A stretch of DNA of 7,216 nucleotides, taken from positions 1-7,216 of the forward strand of contig NYUU01000131.1 in the NCBI GenBank assembly GCA_002684175.1. The letters are read 5' to 3'. This DNA is from Synechococcus sp. CPC35 (GTDB taxonomy: Bacteria > Cyanobacteriota > Cyanobacteriia > PCC-6307 > Cyanobiaceae). The notes beneath the pieces were generated by a model. That model was not told the DNA's origin and made no database searches. It saw only the letters and a program-made list of their open reading frames with translations. A program made the translations under genes and the position numbers. Below are positions 1 through 5,408 of the stretch, piece after piece. Every line of letters starts with the position of its first letter. Positions within the stretch are counted from its first letter, which is position 1.

Positions 1-42
1 CAGCATCAGCACCGGTATCAGCAGAGCGACAAGCGGGTGCAC
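1..42 (-). CDS. Possible start of a small membrane protein, cut by the window edge
   Basis: On the minus strand a reading frame opens with GTG at 42 and runs off the window. It encodes 14 residues, VHPLVALLIPVLML, which would make a hydrophobic N-terminal helix. An in-frame stop lies just upstream, so GTG would be the only plausible start in view. No Shine-Dalgarno sequence is visible. The hydrophobic composition is the only support. It could equally be a chance frame. Confidence 0.2.
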   Translation of the reverse strand, partial: MHPLVALLIPVLML

Positions 43-90
43 GGCAAATCGTTTCGAGTTTGTCCCAGTTCAGCATCCCAATCCAGCCAA

Positions 91-183
91 TCAACGGTTT
101 GATGCGGCCTGGATCACGGCAATGGCTGTAATCAGAACGATGCTGACGTTCCAGATCATGGACACAGGGACTGTTCGACGCAT
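91..183 (-). CDS. Possible 30-aa single-span membrane peptide
   Basis: A 30-residue minus-strand frame starts at ATG 183 and ends in TGA at 91. It has a basic N-terminus (MRR) and a continuous apolar segment at about residues 8-26 (core WNVSIVLITAIAVIQAA), so it would cross the membrane once. It is divergent from the 60-aa membrane protein gene at 241. There is no clear ribosome binding site. Picocyanobacteria carry many such short membrane peptides, but I do not recognise this one and the frame is short enough to be accidental. Confidence 0.3.
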   Translation of the reverse strand: MRRTVPVSMIWNVSIVLITAIAVIQAASNR

Positions 184-240
184 CCGTGTTCACAGCGTTG
201 GGATGATCGCGGCATCATGAATAGGTTCCAAGAGGATGTC

Positions 241-423
241 ATGGTCAATCCTTCCTGGTACATCGTGGCCTGGCTGGTCGTAGCAGCTGCGGCAGCGTGG
301 AAGTTCTGGCGTATCACAGGGGTATACAGGAAAAGTGTCGATATCCCATCTCATGAAGCGCAGTCTCTTTCTGGTTTTAAGGATCGTCTTGAACGGTCCT
401 GGCAAAGGGACAAGGCCCATTGA
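241..423 (+). CDS. Small single-span membrane protein, 60 aa, function unknown
   Basis: The protein begins MVNPSWYIVAWLVVAAAAAW. Residues 5-20 form one strongly hydrophobic helix, followed by a basic stretch (KFWR, VYRK) and a polar, charged C-terminal tail of about 35 residues. By the positive-inside rule this suggests an N-out/C-in single-pass protein. I chose ATG 241 because AGAGGA at 231-236 is a good Shine-Dalgarno sequence just upstream. The in-frame ATG at 217 would add eight residues but has no such site. The stop at 421-423 lies 8 bp from the convergent gene ending at 432. I do not recognise the family. Membrane location is inferred from composition only. Confidence 0.65.
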   Translation: MVNPSWYIVAWLVVAAAAAWKFWRITGVYRKSVDIPSHEAQSLSGFKDRLERSWQRDKAH

Positions 424-431
424 GCCGGACT

Positions 432-590
432 TTATTTCTCAGCGACAACCCACGCCGTGGCAGCTCTCTGGCGGATGTACAGATCAGCAAGATCACGGGC
501 AAGTGTTCTGAGCTGCTCCAGGTCTTTGGCCTCGTCAATGGTGCGCTTGATCGACTCAGCTTCAAATTTCTGAGCCAGCGAGAGATGCAT
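432..590 (-). CDS. Small NblA-like helical protein, 52 aa (paralog 1)
   Basis: This frame starts at ATG 590 and ends in TAA at 432, and an in-frame TGA two codons upstream fixes the start. The protein opens MHLSLAQKFEAESIKR, continues through an amphipathic helix (residues about 24-45, with DLEQLRTLARDL) and ends ATAWVVAEK. It aligns along most of its length with the neighbouring 61-aa protein encoded at 655-840 (shared L-[ST]-L-x-QKFE-x-E, an R, an I, then D...LR...DL), so the two are tandem paralogs. The N-terminal pattern L-S-x-x-Q-x-F-[DE]-x resembles the start of NblA/Ycf18, a roughly 60-aa helix-turn-helix adaptor that targets phycobilisomes for degradation. That relationship is inferred from memory of NblA sequences, not from a search. 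No strong Shine-Dalgarno sequence is visible. Confidence 0.7.
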   Translation of the reverse strand: MHLSLAQKFEAESIKRTIDEAKDLEQLRTLARDLADLYIRQRAATAWVVAEK

Positions 591-654
591 GGATCATCCG
601 TGTGTTGAGGCAATCTTAATAAAGGTTTACTTCCGTTGCGTTCGGTTCCGCGCT

Positions 655-840
655 TCAGGTGAGCTCTATGTCGCAGGCTGAGCGGACCGCCTCCCGAGAT
701 CGTGCGATTTCCTCTTGCCATGCACGCAACAGATCTTTGGTGATGGCCCTGAGTTCCTGTACATCAGTGATTGCGCTGATGTCCCGACTGCGACGTTCCA
801 GTTCGAATTTCTGGCCAAGGGTCAGAACGATTGGTTCCAT
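655..840 (-). CDS. Small NblA-like helical protein, 61 aa (paralog 2)
   Basis: The protein begins MEPIVLTLGQKFELERRSRD and is predicted all-helical and highly charged: one helix at about residues 7-20, a turn around ITD (24-26), and a long helix from about 27 to 55. Length and layout match NblA/Ycf18 proteins (about 55-65 aa, L-[ST]-[LV]-x-Q-x-F-[DE]-L near the N-terminus, helix-loop-helix). About 15 of 41 aligned residues equal those of the 52-aa paralog 64 bp downstream on the same strand. An in-frame ATG at 885 would add an apolar 15-residue extension. I prefer ATG 840 because the paralog starts at the equivalent place, although neither start has a good Shine-Dalgarno sequence. The function is not established. 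A role at the phycobilisome is only a hypothesis. Confidence 0.7.
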   Translation of the reverse strand: MEPIVLTLGQKFELERRSRDISAITDVQELRAITKDLLRAWQEEIARSREAVRSACDIELT

Positions 841-954
841 AACGACGCCGGCGAATTGGAGGCAAATTATCGTTGTGATGCTCATTTGCCGTAACAACAG
901 CAACGTTTTGGCTGAAATGTGTTGTTAGCTGAACGGGCCATGGATTACAAAAGG

Positions 955-968
955 TTGCCAGATGGCAA
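955..968. repeat. 14-bp palindrome TTGCCA-GA-TGGCAA
   Basis: Two perfectly complementary 6-bp arms are separated by 2 bp. The spacing and size are those of a half-turn operator rather than a hairpin terminator (the loop is too small). It sits upstream of the NblA-like pair (start at 840) and could bind a dimeric regulator. No family assignment is possible, and a chance palindrome is quite likely. Confidence 0.3.
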
Positions 969-1025
969 TCGACCTAAGCGCAGAAGGCCGCATTTTCAGA
1001 TGATGAATACGTTGAAACGGTGTTT

Positions 1026-1241
1026 ATGGCATTCACCAGACAGCAGCATCTTCGGTTAGCCAGCGTTGTTTCCCATGCAGGACAGTCAGACCAGGGAACC
1101 GCTTTGGCGTTGATGGGGGTAGGAATGATTCTTTTGCTCATTGATCTCGAGCGTTCATCCGAAGCTCAACCCAGCTCCGACATTATTTCACCAGGCACAA
1201 TTCAAATCATTCTCAGTTCGGACAACACGATTTCAAGTTGA
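1026..1241 (+). CDS. Doubtful 71-aa ORF with one hydrophobic segment
   Basis: Read from ATG 1026, the frame gives a polar N-terminus, a hydrophobic segment at about residues 27-41 (ALALMGVGMILLLID) and a Ser-rich tail ending in TGA at 1241. A single short membrane helix would fit. There is no Shine-Dalgarno sequence, codon use gives no clear signal, and other frames in the same interval are also open. I cannot tell this from chance with confidence. Confidence 0.3.
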   Translation: MAFTRQQHLRLASVVSHAGQSDQGTALALMGVGMILLLIDLERSSEAQPSSDIISPGTIQIILSSDNTISS

Positions 1242-1279
1242 AATTGTGAGGGTGTGGTTTTTGATGCCTTGCCTGGATA

Positions 1280-1519
1280 ATGGTCTATATCGTTGATTCC
1301 TTGACAGAACTGCCGCGAAAAGAATTAGTTGTCTATCGTGGAAACAGCAGTGATAACTCAGTGGACGGTTCGGGTCAGAAGCTTGAACGCCGTTTCAGGC
1401 TTTCAGTCTGGAGTGAAACCGATTGGTGGATGCAAACGCGTTGCACTGATCTTATTAATGATGAAAGAAATTTTGATGCTAAAAGTCTCCTGAGAGAGTT
1501 CCGCTTAAACAAATAAATT
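1280..1519 (+). CDS. Hypothetical soluble protein, about 78 aa
   Basis: The frame runs from ATG 1280 to the TAA shortly after position 1513. The product is soluble and polar, with an N-terminal strand-like segment (KELVVYRG), a Gly/Ser/Asp-rich loop (GNSSDNSVDGSGQ), an aromatic stretch (VWSETDWWMQTR, about residues 43-54) and a charged C-terminal helix (DAKSLLREFRLNK). The Trp-rich core is unlike the composition of a random frame, which is the main support. No Shine-Dalgarno sequence is evident. It is followed immediately by an AT-rich island. I recognise no family. Confidence 0.45.
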
Positions 1520-1575
1520 ATATTTAAGCAAATTTTATTTAAAAAAATATTAATCGAATATGTGTATATTGTGTT
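1511..1575. other. AT-rich island with an imperfect 15-bp tandem repeat
   Basis: About 65 bp of almost pure A/T stand out against the surrounding moderate GC. Within it AAATTATATTTAA (1515-1527) is repeated 15 bp later as AAATTTTATTTAA (1530-1542), differing at one position. The stretch follows the stop of the 78-aa gene and may act as an intrinsically curved or promoter-bearing spacer. No clear -35/-10 pair or GC hairpin is visible. Confidence 0.4.
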
Positions 1576-1583
1576 GGAATGAT

Positions 1584-1679
1584 TTACGCACGCTTGATAT
1601 CAGCCGGTAGTGAAACTGCAACTAAGAGGGCAACGGCAACGTCTGCGGCCGCGATCAGTAGTTCCGTGGTGAGATTCAT
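1584..1679 (-). CDS. Possible 31-aa single-span membrane peptide
   Basis: A 31-residue minus-strand frame starts at ATG 1679 and ends in TAA at 1584. It begins MNLTTELLIAAADVAVALLV and finishes with a short polar tail ending DIKRA. Residues about 6-24 are apolar apart from D13, which fits one membrane helix with a basic C-terminus. In size and layout it resembles the short accessory subunits of photosynthetic complexes, but it matches none that I can name. No Shine-Dalgarno sequence is seen. It lies downstream of the 59-aa gene on the same strand. Confidence 0.4.
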   Translation of the reverse strand: MNLTTELLIAAADVAVALLVAVSLPADIKRA

Positions 1680-1732
1680 GCTGGTCAAGTGCGCGGGTTG
1701 ATTGAAGTCATCTCGTTGTTGGTCAGCCCTGC

Positions 1733-1756
1733 AATGCCTCGATGGAACAAGGCATT
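1733..1756. repeat. Inverted repeat AATGCCT / AGGCATT, 10-nt loop
   Basis: AATGCCT (1733-1739) pairs perfectly with AGGCATT (1750-1756). On + it is followed by only two more T residues, so it is a poor terminator. On the minus strand it falls between the 59-aa and 31-aa genes, where it could act as an intergenic hairpin. Confidence 0.35.
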
Positions 1757-1842
1757 TTGAAGATGACGCGGCTACCGAGCCTGATCGGCAAACGCCGTAT
1801 GCGTCAATACTAGTCGTTTGTAACTCATTGTAAACCCTGTTC

Positions 1843-2022
1843 TCAGGCGGCCTTGCCGCGTCTCATGTCATGGAGCTTTTCAAGTTGACCATGGACTTCC
1901 CTGAGCTGCTGCAGAAGGGATTCGGTTCCCTCCAGCTTGGACAGGTTCAGGAGCATCATTTCGATCTGCTCCTTGCTGCTGATCAGAACACGGCATTCAT
2001 TGGTGCCCGGCTCGTAGGACAT
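1843..2022 (-). CDS. Hypothetical helical protein, 59 aa
   Basis: The frame starts at ATG 2022 and ends in TGA at 1843. The protein begins MSYEPGTNECRVLISSKEQI and is then continuously helical with heptad-like leucines (MMLLNLSKL, LLQQLREV, QLEKLHDM), ending in a basic tail RRGKAA. A short coiled coil or helical hairpin is likely, with no signal peptide or membrane segment. Synonymous positions are GC-rich as in the neighbouring GH57 gene, which supports real coding. It is on the same strand as, and downstream of, the GH57 gene (167 bp apart), so co-transcription is possible but not shown. The family is not recognised. A tiny MSYKRLVL... frame (1772-1828) follows on the same strand and is left out. 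Confidence 0.65.
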   Translation of the reverse strand: MSYEPGTNECRVLISSKEQIEMMLLNLSKLEGTESLLQQLREVHGQLEKLHDMRRGKAA

Positions 2023-2140
2023 CAGGCTTTATTGCTGAAATCGTTTCGCTATCAAAAAGCGAGCTGACAGTGATGGCCAATGATTGAAATCACCTGAAAC
2101 AAACCGCCCACCATGACACCTCGTTGGTTCTCATTCCAGC

Positions 2141-2219
2141 CGAGGAGGGACTCTTTATGCAACTGATTTCAAGTCTGCAAAGTCCACACTATTGGTTCAA
2201 AGCTTTTTTGCCCTCCTCG
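2141..2219. repeat. 9-bp inverted repeat flanking the 3' end of the GH57 gene
   Basis: CGAGGAGGG (2141-2149) is the exact reverse complement of CCCTCCTCG (2211-2219). One arm lies inside the last codons of the GH57 gene (EEGKK region) and the other just beyond its stop. On the + strand the first arm is also an excellent Shine-Dalgarno sequence 7 nt before ATG 2157, opening a 21-codon frame that ends at 2222. Confidence 0.45.
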
Positions 2220-3637
2220 TAGATAGCCGTTGCATAGTCAGTCCATGTTCCCTGGCCCCAGTATCTGAAGCAGCTGGTTTCCAGGAGTAGAAGGTGAAGC
2301 AGGGCGGACCGGTAGTTCTGGCTTCCGGTGACGGCAGGATCGGCGGCAACCAGCGGATCGAACACACGATGAAAGTCTGCACTCAGCTGATTGATCGGCT
2401 CGAGCACGTTCTCGTAGCCCTTGACCCAGCTCAGGTCGTTGGTCCAGGAGGCACCCTCCATTGAGAAGCGATTGTCGCTTTCACCGAGTTCTGCAATGGC
2501 AGTGCTCACGGCTTCCGCAGTCGGCTTGTCACCGACGGCTTGCCAGAGTTGATGTTGGTGCTTTGCCTGAATCAGAGGGAAATGTTCACTGCTGAAGCCA
2601 TCCGCCTCAAGCAGTTCGAGGTATTCGCTGCCATTGAGGGCAACGGTGCCATTGCTCTCGTCTCTGATTCGGTGATTGGCCTGGCAGTAAGCAGACGGGA
2701 ACTCGTTCATCATCACGCCTCCGTTCTCGCCATCGGCGATCTGACTCACCAGCGGTGGAATGGTGTGATCTCCCCTTTGTTGACGTTGCAGACCCATGGC
2801 CTCGTAGCAAGGCTGCATCTGTCCGACAAGTTTGGTGTCTGATCCCTGGGTCTTGATCAGGGCAGTGATGCTGACCATGTCACCTGAACTGTTGCGGGCG
2901 ACCAGCTGATTGGGGATGTGTTTTCTGGCGTCTTCGAGCACCTCACCATCCATTGATTCAACACTGTGTTCCTGCACAAGCAGCCAGCGATATCCGCACT
3001 GCTTCAACGCGCTGATGAATTCAAACAACGTGTCGGGATGGTTGGGTAGGTGCATCTCCGGCGGAGAAAATCCTCTAACTCTTTTCAGAGCATCTGTTCC
3101 GAACAGATTCGAAAACTGGTGTTGCCAGGCGGTGATCTGCAGCTTCAGATCCGGGATTGGTGTGGAAGGTGCCACCGCATGACTCCAGAACGTGCCGAGC
3201 CACTCCACATGGCGCTGCATCACGGGGTCGCAGGCAAGGTGGCGGAGAGCATCACAGATGTCGTCCCGGCCCATCTGGCCCACTCCCCAGAGCAGATTGC
3301 CGGAATAATCCAGCATGATCCGTGGGCTGCAGCCTTCGCTGATCAGCTGCGGAATCAGATCGGCAAGCCGTCGATAACACTGTGCGAAGGGCTCAGCATT
3401 GTGATTGTCTCCTTCTCCCTGATGCTCAAACATGAACTGCAGATGGGAGATCAGCGTTCCGTCCGGTCCGGCTGGGATCGTCGGCTGATGCATGTGCAGG
3501 GCACAGGCGAAACCTGAGCGGATCGTTTCAAGATTCCGATCGCTGTGGTCTCTCCAGATCGGTCGATCCGCCTGCATCAGTTTCAGCAGCTCTGCTTCGC
3601 GGCCGGAGAGAGAGGGGTGAGTCGTGAGCCGCGTCAT
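2189..3637 (-). CDS. GH57-type glycoside hydrolase, 482 aa
   Basis: The protein has the marks of glycoside hydrolase family 57, retaining alpha-glucan enzymes (alpha-amylase, amylopullulanase, 4-alpha-glucanotransferase, branching enzyme types) built on a (beta/alpha)7 barrel. In order: HMHQP at 48-52 (family signature HxHQP), WLGTFWSHAV at 146-155, GFSPPEMHLPN at 189-199 with the likely nucleophile Glu194, ADGENGG at 301-307 with the likely acid/base Asp302, and the aromatic motif FRYWGQG at 457-463. Both catalytic acids are therefore present. There is no signal peptide, so it is probably cytoplasmic and may act on glycogen. Start ATG 3637 is the only one before an upstream in-frame stop. 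It lacks a clear Shine-Dalgarno sequence. It is divergent from the tautomerase gene across 170 bp. The exact substrate cannot be read from the sequence. Confidence 0.88.
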   Translation of the reverse strand: MTRLTTHPSLSGREAELLKLMQADRPIWRDHSDRNLETIRSGFACALHMHQPTIPAGPDGTLISHLQFMFEHQGEGDNHNAEPFAQCYRRLADLIPQLISEGCSPRIMLDYSGNLLWGVGQMGRDDICDALRHLACDPVMQRHVEWLGTFWSHAVAPSTPIPDLKLQITAWQHQFSNLFGTDALKRVRGFSPPEMHLPNHPDTLFEFISALKQCGYRWLLVQEHSVESMDGEVLEDARKHIPNQLVARNSSGDMVSITALIKTQGSDTKLVGQMQPCYEAMGLQRQQRGDHTIPPLVSQIADGENGGVMMNEFPSAYCQANHRIRDESNGTVALNGSEYLELLEADGFSSEHFPLIQAKHQHQLWQAVGDKPTAEAVSTAIAELGESDNRFSMEGASWTNDLSWVKGYENVLEPINQLSADFHRVFDPLVAADPAVTGSQNYRSALLHLLLLETSCFRYWGQGTWTDYATAIYEEGKKALNQ

Positions 3638-3807
3638 GGCTTGATCAAAGGGTGCGATGCGGCTGGGTCATCAACAAAAAAAAGATGGAACCTGAGATTG
3701 AATTGTGTACGCACGTCTCCCTTCATGGCAAATGACCTCTCCCCTTTCCGCTGAATTCCCAGCAAGCCTGCGCGCGTGAAATGATCGGAAAAAGATCTTG
3801 CTGACTG
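3638..3807. promoter_or_regulatory. Divergent intergenic region between GH57 and tautomerase genes
   Basis: These 170 bp must hold the promoters of both divergent genes. It includes an A8 run at 3676-3683 (oligo-T in the GH57 direction, in its leader). I could not identify convincing -35/-10 pairs or a known operator. Assignment as a promoter region rests on gene orientation only. Confidence 0.4.
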
Positions 3808-4146
3808 ATGCCTCTGATCAACGTTCATACGTCGTTGCCGGATCTGAAGGACGCTGAATTGCTGTTGCAGGAGCTTTCAGCCGAGTTAGCGAAGCTAACC
3901 GGCAAGCCTGAGGCCTACGTGATGACCATGCTGCAGACCGGTGTGCCGATGACCTTCGCCGGCAGCGCGGAGCCCTGTGCCTATATCGAGATCAAATCGA
4001 TCGGTGCACTCCGACCATCTGAGATGTCGGCGACATTCTGTGAGCTGATCCAGGCCCGAACGGGTATACCCGCCAAGCGGATATACATCGGTTTTGAAGA
4101 TGTGCAGGCCAGCTGCTGGGGATGGAACGGCAACACCTTCGGATGA
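3808..4146 (+). CDS. MIF-like phenylpyruvate tautomerase, 112 aa
   Basis: This is a member of the macrophage migration inhibitory factor group of the tautomerase superfamily. The members are trimers that use an N-terminal proline as general base to interconvert keto and enol forms of phenylpyruvate-like substrates. The sequence has Pro2 straight after the start Met (catalytic Pro1 after Met removal), Lys33 in TGKPEAYVM (equivalent to Lys32), Ile65 in KSIGAL (equivalent to Ile64), Tyr93 in RIYIG (equivalent to Tyr95) and the C-terminal GWNGNTFG that matches the human GWNNSTFA end. The residue equivalent to human Asn97 is Gly95, and the CxxC motif of human MIF is absent (only Cys57 kept). Length is normal. 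A close relative from Prochlorococcus has been studied structurally. The physiological substrate in cyanobacteria is unknown. No strong Shine-Dalgarno sequence is seen. Confidence 0.92.
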   Translation: MPLINVHTSLPDLKDAELLLQELSAELAKLTGKPEAYVMTMLQTGVPMTFAGSAEPCAYIEIKSIGALRPSEMSATFCELIQARTGIPAKRIYIGFEDVQASCWGWNGNTFG

Positions 4147-4180
4147 TCGGTGGAGCTTTCGTCGGTCGATCAGCAGCCAT

Positions 4181-4206
4181 AAAAAAGGAGGGTTCCCAGG
4201 CCCTCC
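4181..4206 (-). terminator. Rho-independent terminator, minus strand
   Basis: On the minus strand GGAGGG pairs with CCCTCC around an 8-nt loop and is followed immediately by six T residues. On + the hairpin has no T run after it (CGTGAATC follows), so it is oriented to stop minus-strand transcription, although it lies just past the + strand tautomerase gene, where it may still slow RNA polymerase. Confidence 0.6.
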
Positions 4207-4261
4207 CGTGAATCGACGCATTTCCCCTCACAGAGGGGTGAGCCCATGATTCCCTTGAATC
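4181..4261 (-). ncRNA. Candidate minus-strand structured RNA ending in an oligo-T terminator
   Basis: Read on the minus strand, three perfect stems follow one another: GATTC/GAATC (4261-4248, loop 4), CCCCTC/GAGGGG (4238-4224, loop 3) and GGAGGG/CCCTCC (4206-4187, loop 8), the last followed directly by TTTTTT (4186-4181). That is the layout of a small RNA with a rho-independent 3' end. No protein gene is recognisable upstream on this strand and no promoter was identified, so the 5' end is unknown. Alternatively the last hairpin only ends antisense transcription into the tautomerase gene. Confidence 0.35.
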
Positions 4262-4603
4262 TCCTGAGGTGCTGTAGGAATCAATACTTAGCTGAGTGCA
4301 AACTTTTGTGTAGGGGTGTTACATCAGGGCTCTGATCGCGTCTTGAGATGCTTTTCCCTTGCTGCCGACTGGTGGTCATTCATGGTTTGATGCCCGATCA
4401 CCCCTTTGATCCGGTTGTGCGTAGCCAGTTCCTTCTGACCGATTTGTGAGCAATCAAGGAGGATCTGGCCTGATTTGATTGGGTAATGGGGGTGTTTTTG
4501 GTGGCAATATTTAAATTGGCTAAGGATATTTGAACGTTCTGTTGGCTTTTTATTCTTGTTGTTGTTTTTGTTTGGGTTGATATTTGCGGTTCAGGATTAG
4601 CGT

Positions 4604-4654
4604 ATGAATGCACTTGAACTGTTGATTAAGATGCTTTTAAAAGTTAGTGTTTGA
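4604..4654 (+). CDS. 16-codon leader ORF coupled to the SDR gene
   Basis: The frame encodes MNALELLIKMLLKVSV. It has a well-placed Shine-Dalgarno sequence, AGGA at 4593-4596 with 7 nt to the ATG. Its stop overlaps the SDR start codon in TGATG (TGA 4652-4654, ATG 4654-4656). The SDR gene lacks its own ribosome binding site, so ribosomes ending here could re-initiate there. This arrangement is seen directly. That it is translated is inference. The peptide is hydrophobic and matches nothing I know. Confidence 0.4.
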   Translation: MNALELLIKMLLKVSV

Positions 4655-5319
4655 TGGCAACGTTCCTCGTTACTGGTGCTAACAGAGGCATCGGACTCGA
4701 ATACTGTCGACAGCTACAGGCTCGTGGTGAGACGGTCATTGCCGTCTGTCGTCAGTCAGCTGATGAACTTGAAGCCTTGAAGGTCAGAATCGAAACTGGG
4801 ATTGAGCTCAGTGATGAGGGTTCGATTGCTGATCTGGTCAGTCGTCTTGAAGGTCTTTCTTTGGATGGAGTGATCCTCAACGCGGGAATCATCCAGTCGA
4901 TGGGACTGGATGATCTCGATCCAGAGGGAATACGACGTCAGTTTGAAGTCAATGCCCTGGCACCGCTGCTGCTGACCCGGGCCCTGATGGGGCAGATGCC
5001 TTCTGGCTCAAAACTTGTCCTGATGACCAGTCGTATGGGCTCGATTGAAGACAACACGTCCGGCGGTTCCTATGGATACCGGATGTCCAAGGTGGCACTG
5101 AACATCGCTGGCCGATCGCTGGCGATCGATCTTCAACCCCGCGGCATCGCCGTGGGGATTCTGCATCCCGGGCTGGTGCGCACGCGGATGATCAGGTTCA
5201 ATCCCAGTGGTATCAGTCCCGAGCAGTCGGTACGGGGGCTGCTGGCGCGGATTGATGAACTGACAATGGGGAGCACCGGTACGTTCTGGCATGCAAACGG
5301 TGAGGTGCTGCCCTGGTGA
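4654..5319 (+). CDS. SDR-family NAD(P)-dependent oxidoreductase, 221 aa
   Basis: A classical short-chain dehydrogenase/reductase with a Rossmann fold. The N-terminus carries the cofactor loop TGANRGIG (residues 7-14), LNAG at 75-78 for the adenine pocket region, Asn100 in FEVNALAP (structural/catalytic Asn), Ser126 in LMTSRMGS and the catalytic YxxxK as Tyr142/Lys146 in YGYRMSK, followed by HPGLVRTRM (171-179). The SRMGS...YGYRMSK spacing resembles the C-factor (CsgA)-like subgroup. At 221 aa it is short but complete. I take ATG 4654 over TTG 4651 because MATFLVTGANRG gives the normal beta-1 start. It overlaps a 16-codon ORF in TGATG and lacks its own Shine-Dalgarno sequence. Substrate is unknown. 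NADPH preference is suggested, not proven, by Arg11 in the cofactor loop. Confidence 0.9.
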   Translation: MATFLVTGANRGIGLEYCRQLQARGETVIAVCRQSADELEALKVRIETGIELSDEGSIADLVSRLEGLSLDGVILNAGIIQSMGLDDLDPEGIRRQFEVNALAPLLLTRALMGQMPSGSKLVLMTSRMGSIEDNTSGGSYGYRMSKVALNIAGRSLAIDLQPRGIAVGILHPGLVRTRMIRFNPSGISPEQSVRGLLARIDELTMGSTGTFWHANGEVLPW

Positions 5320-5328
5320 GCGCTGCCG

Positions 5329-5407
5329 CATGGTCTTGAAACCATGGCGTCAGACACCATTGAGACCTGTTGAATCCGGTTTCGGCCTTTTGCTGAAAAA
5401 AGGCTGG
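5329..5407. repeat. Two hairpins between convergent SDR and 54-aa genes
   Basis: CATGGT/ACCATG (5329-5334 with 5341-5346, loop 6) and GCCTTTT/AAAAGGC (5385-5391 with 5398-5404, loop 6, extendable by G-U pairs) lie in the short space between the two convergent genes. Neither is followed by a T run on either strand, so neither is a standard rho-independent terminator. They may still mark the 3' ends of both transcripts. Confidence 0.35.
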
Positions 5408-5408
5408 T

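Larger units (their letters stand above)
841..1279. other. Gene-poor stretch with competing weak ORFs
   Basis: No convincing gene is visible here. Three overlapping frames compete: a basic 39-aa frame at 940-1059 (+) beginning MDYKRLPDGNRPKRRRP, a frame at 1026-1241 (+) listed separately, and a 55-aa Cys-containing frame at 974-1141 (-) beginning MSKRIIPTP. None has a Shine-Dalgarno sequence or a recognisable motif. A near-perfect palindrome, TTGCCA-GA-TGGCAA, lies at 955-968. Confidence 0.4.
4147..4653. other. 507-nt gap between tautomerase and SDR genes
   Basis: The proximal third holds three hairpins and a minus-strand oligo-T run (listed separately). The middle (about 4320-4480) has no recognisable gene: a 19-codon minus frame (4324-4383) is too short to support. 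The distal part (4480-4600) is T-rich on + and leads into the SDR gene. It probably carries the SDR promoter, but I could not pick a convincing -10/-35 pair. A 16-codon ORF with a good ribosome binding site closes the gap. Confidence 0.5.

Noticed and set aside
377..721. 114-aa minus-strand frame across both NblA-like genes
   Set aside because: It overlaps two shorter, mutually homologous proteins in another frame of the same strand. Its own sequence is Arg/Pro/Ser-rich without motifs.
1870..2067. 65-aa + frame
   Set aside because: It is antisense to the better-supported 59-aa minus-strand gene with helical heptads and GC-rich third positions.
3050..3517. 155-aa + frame opposite the GH57 gene
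   Set aside because: It lies wholly antisense to a gene with clear catalytic motifs and shows no recognisable domain.
3634..3828. 64-aa minus frame ending in ATGA overlap with the GH57 start
   Set aside because: The overlap is tempting, but the frame runs through the divergent promoter region and into the tautomerase gene, and has no protein-like features.
4398..4613. 71-aa minus frame in the tautomerase-SDR gap
   Set aside because: It is a Thr/Gln/Asn/Ser-rich low-complexity frame arising from T-rich DNA on +, with no motif or ribosome binding site.
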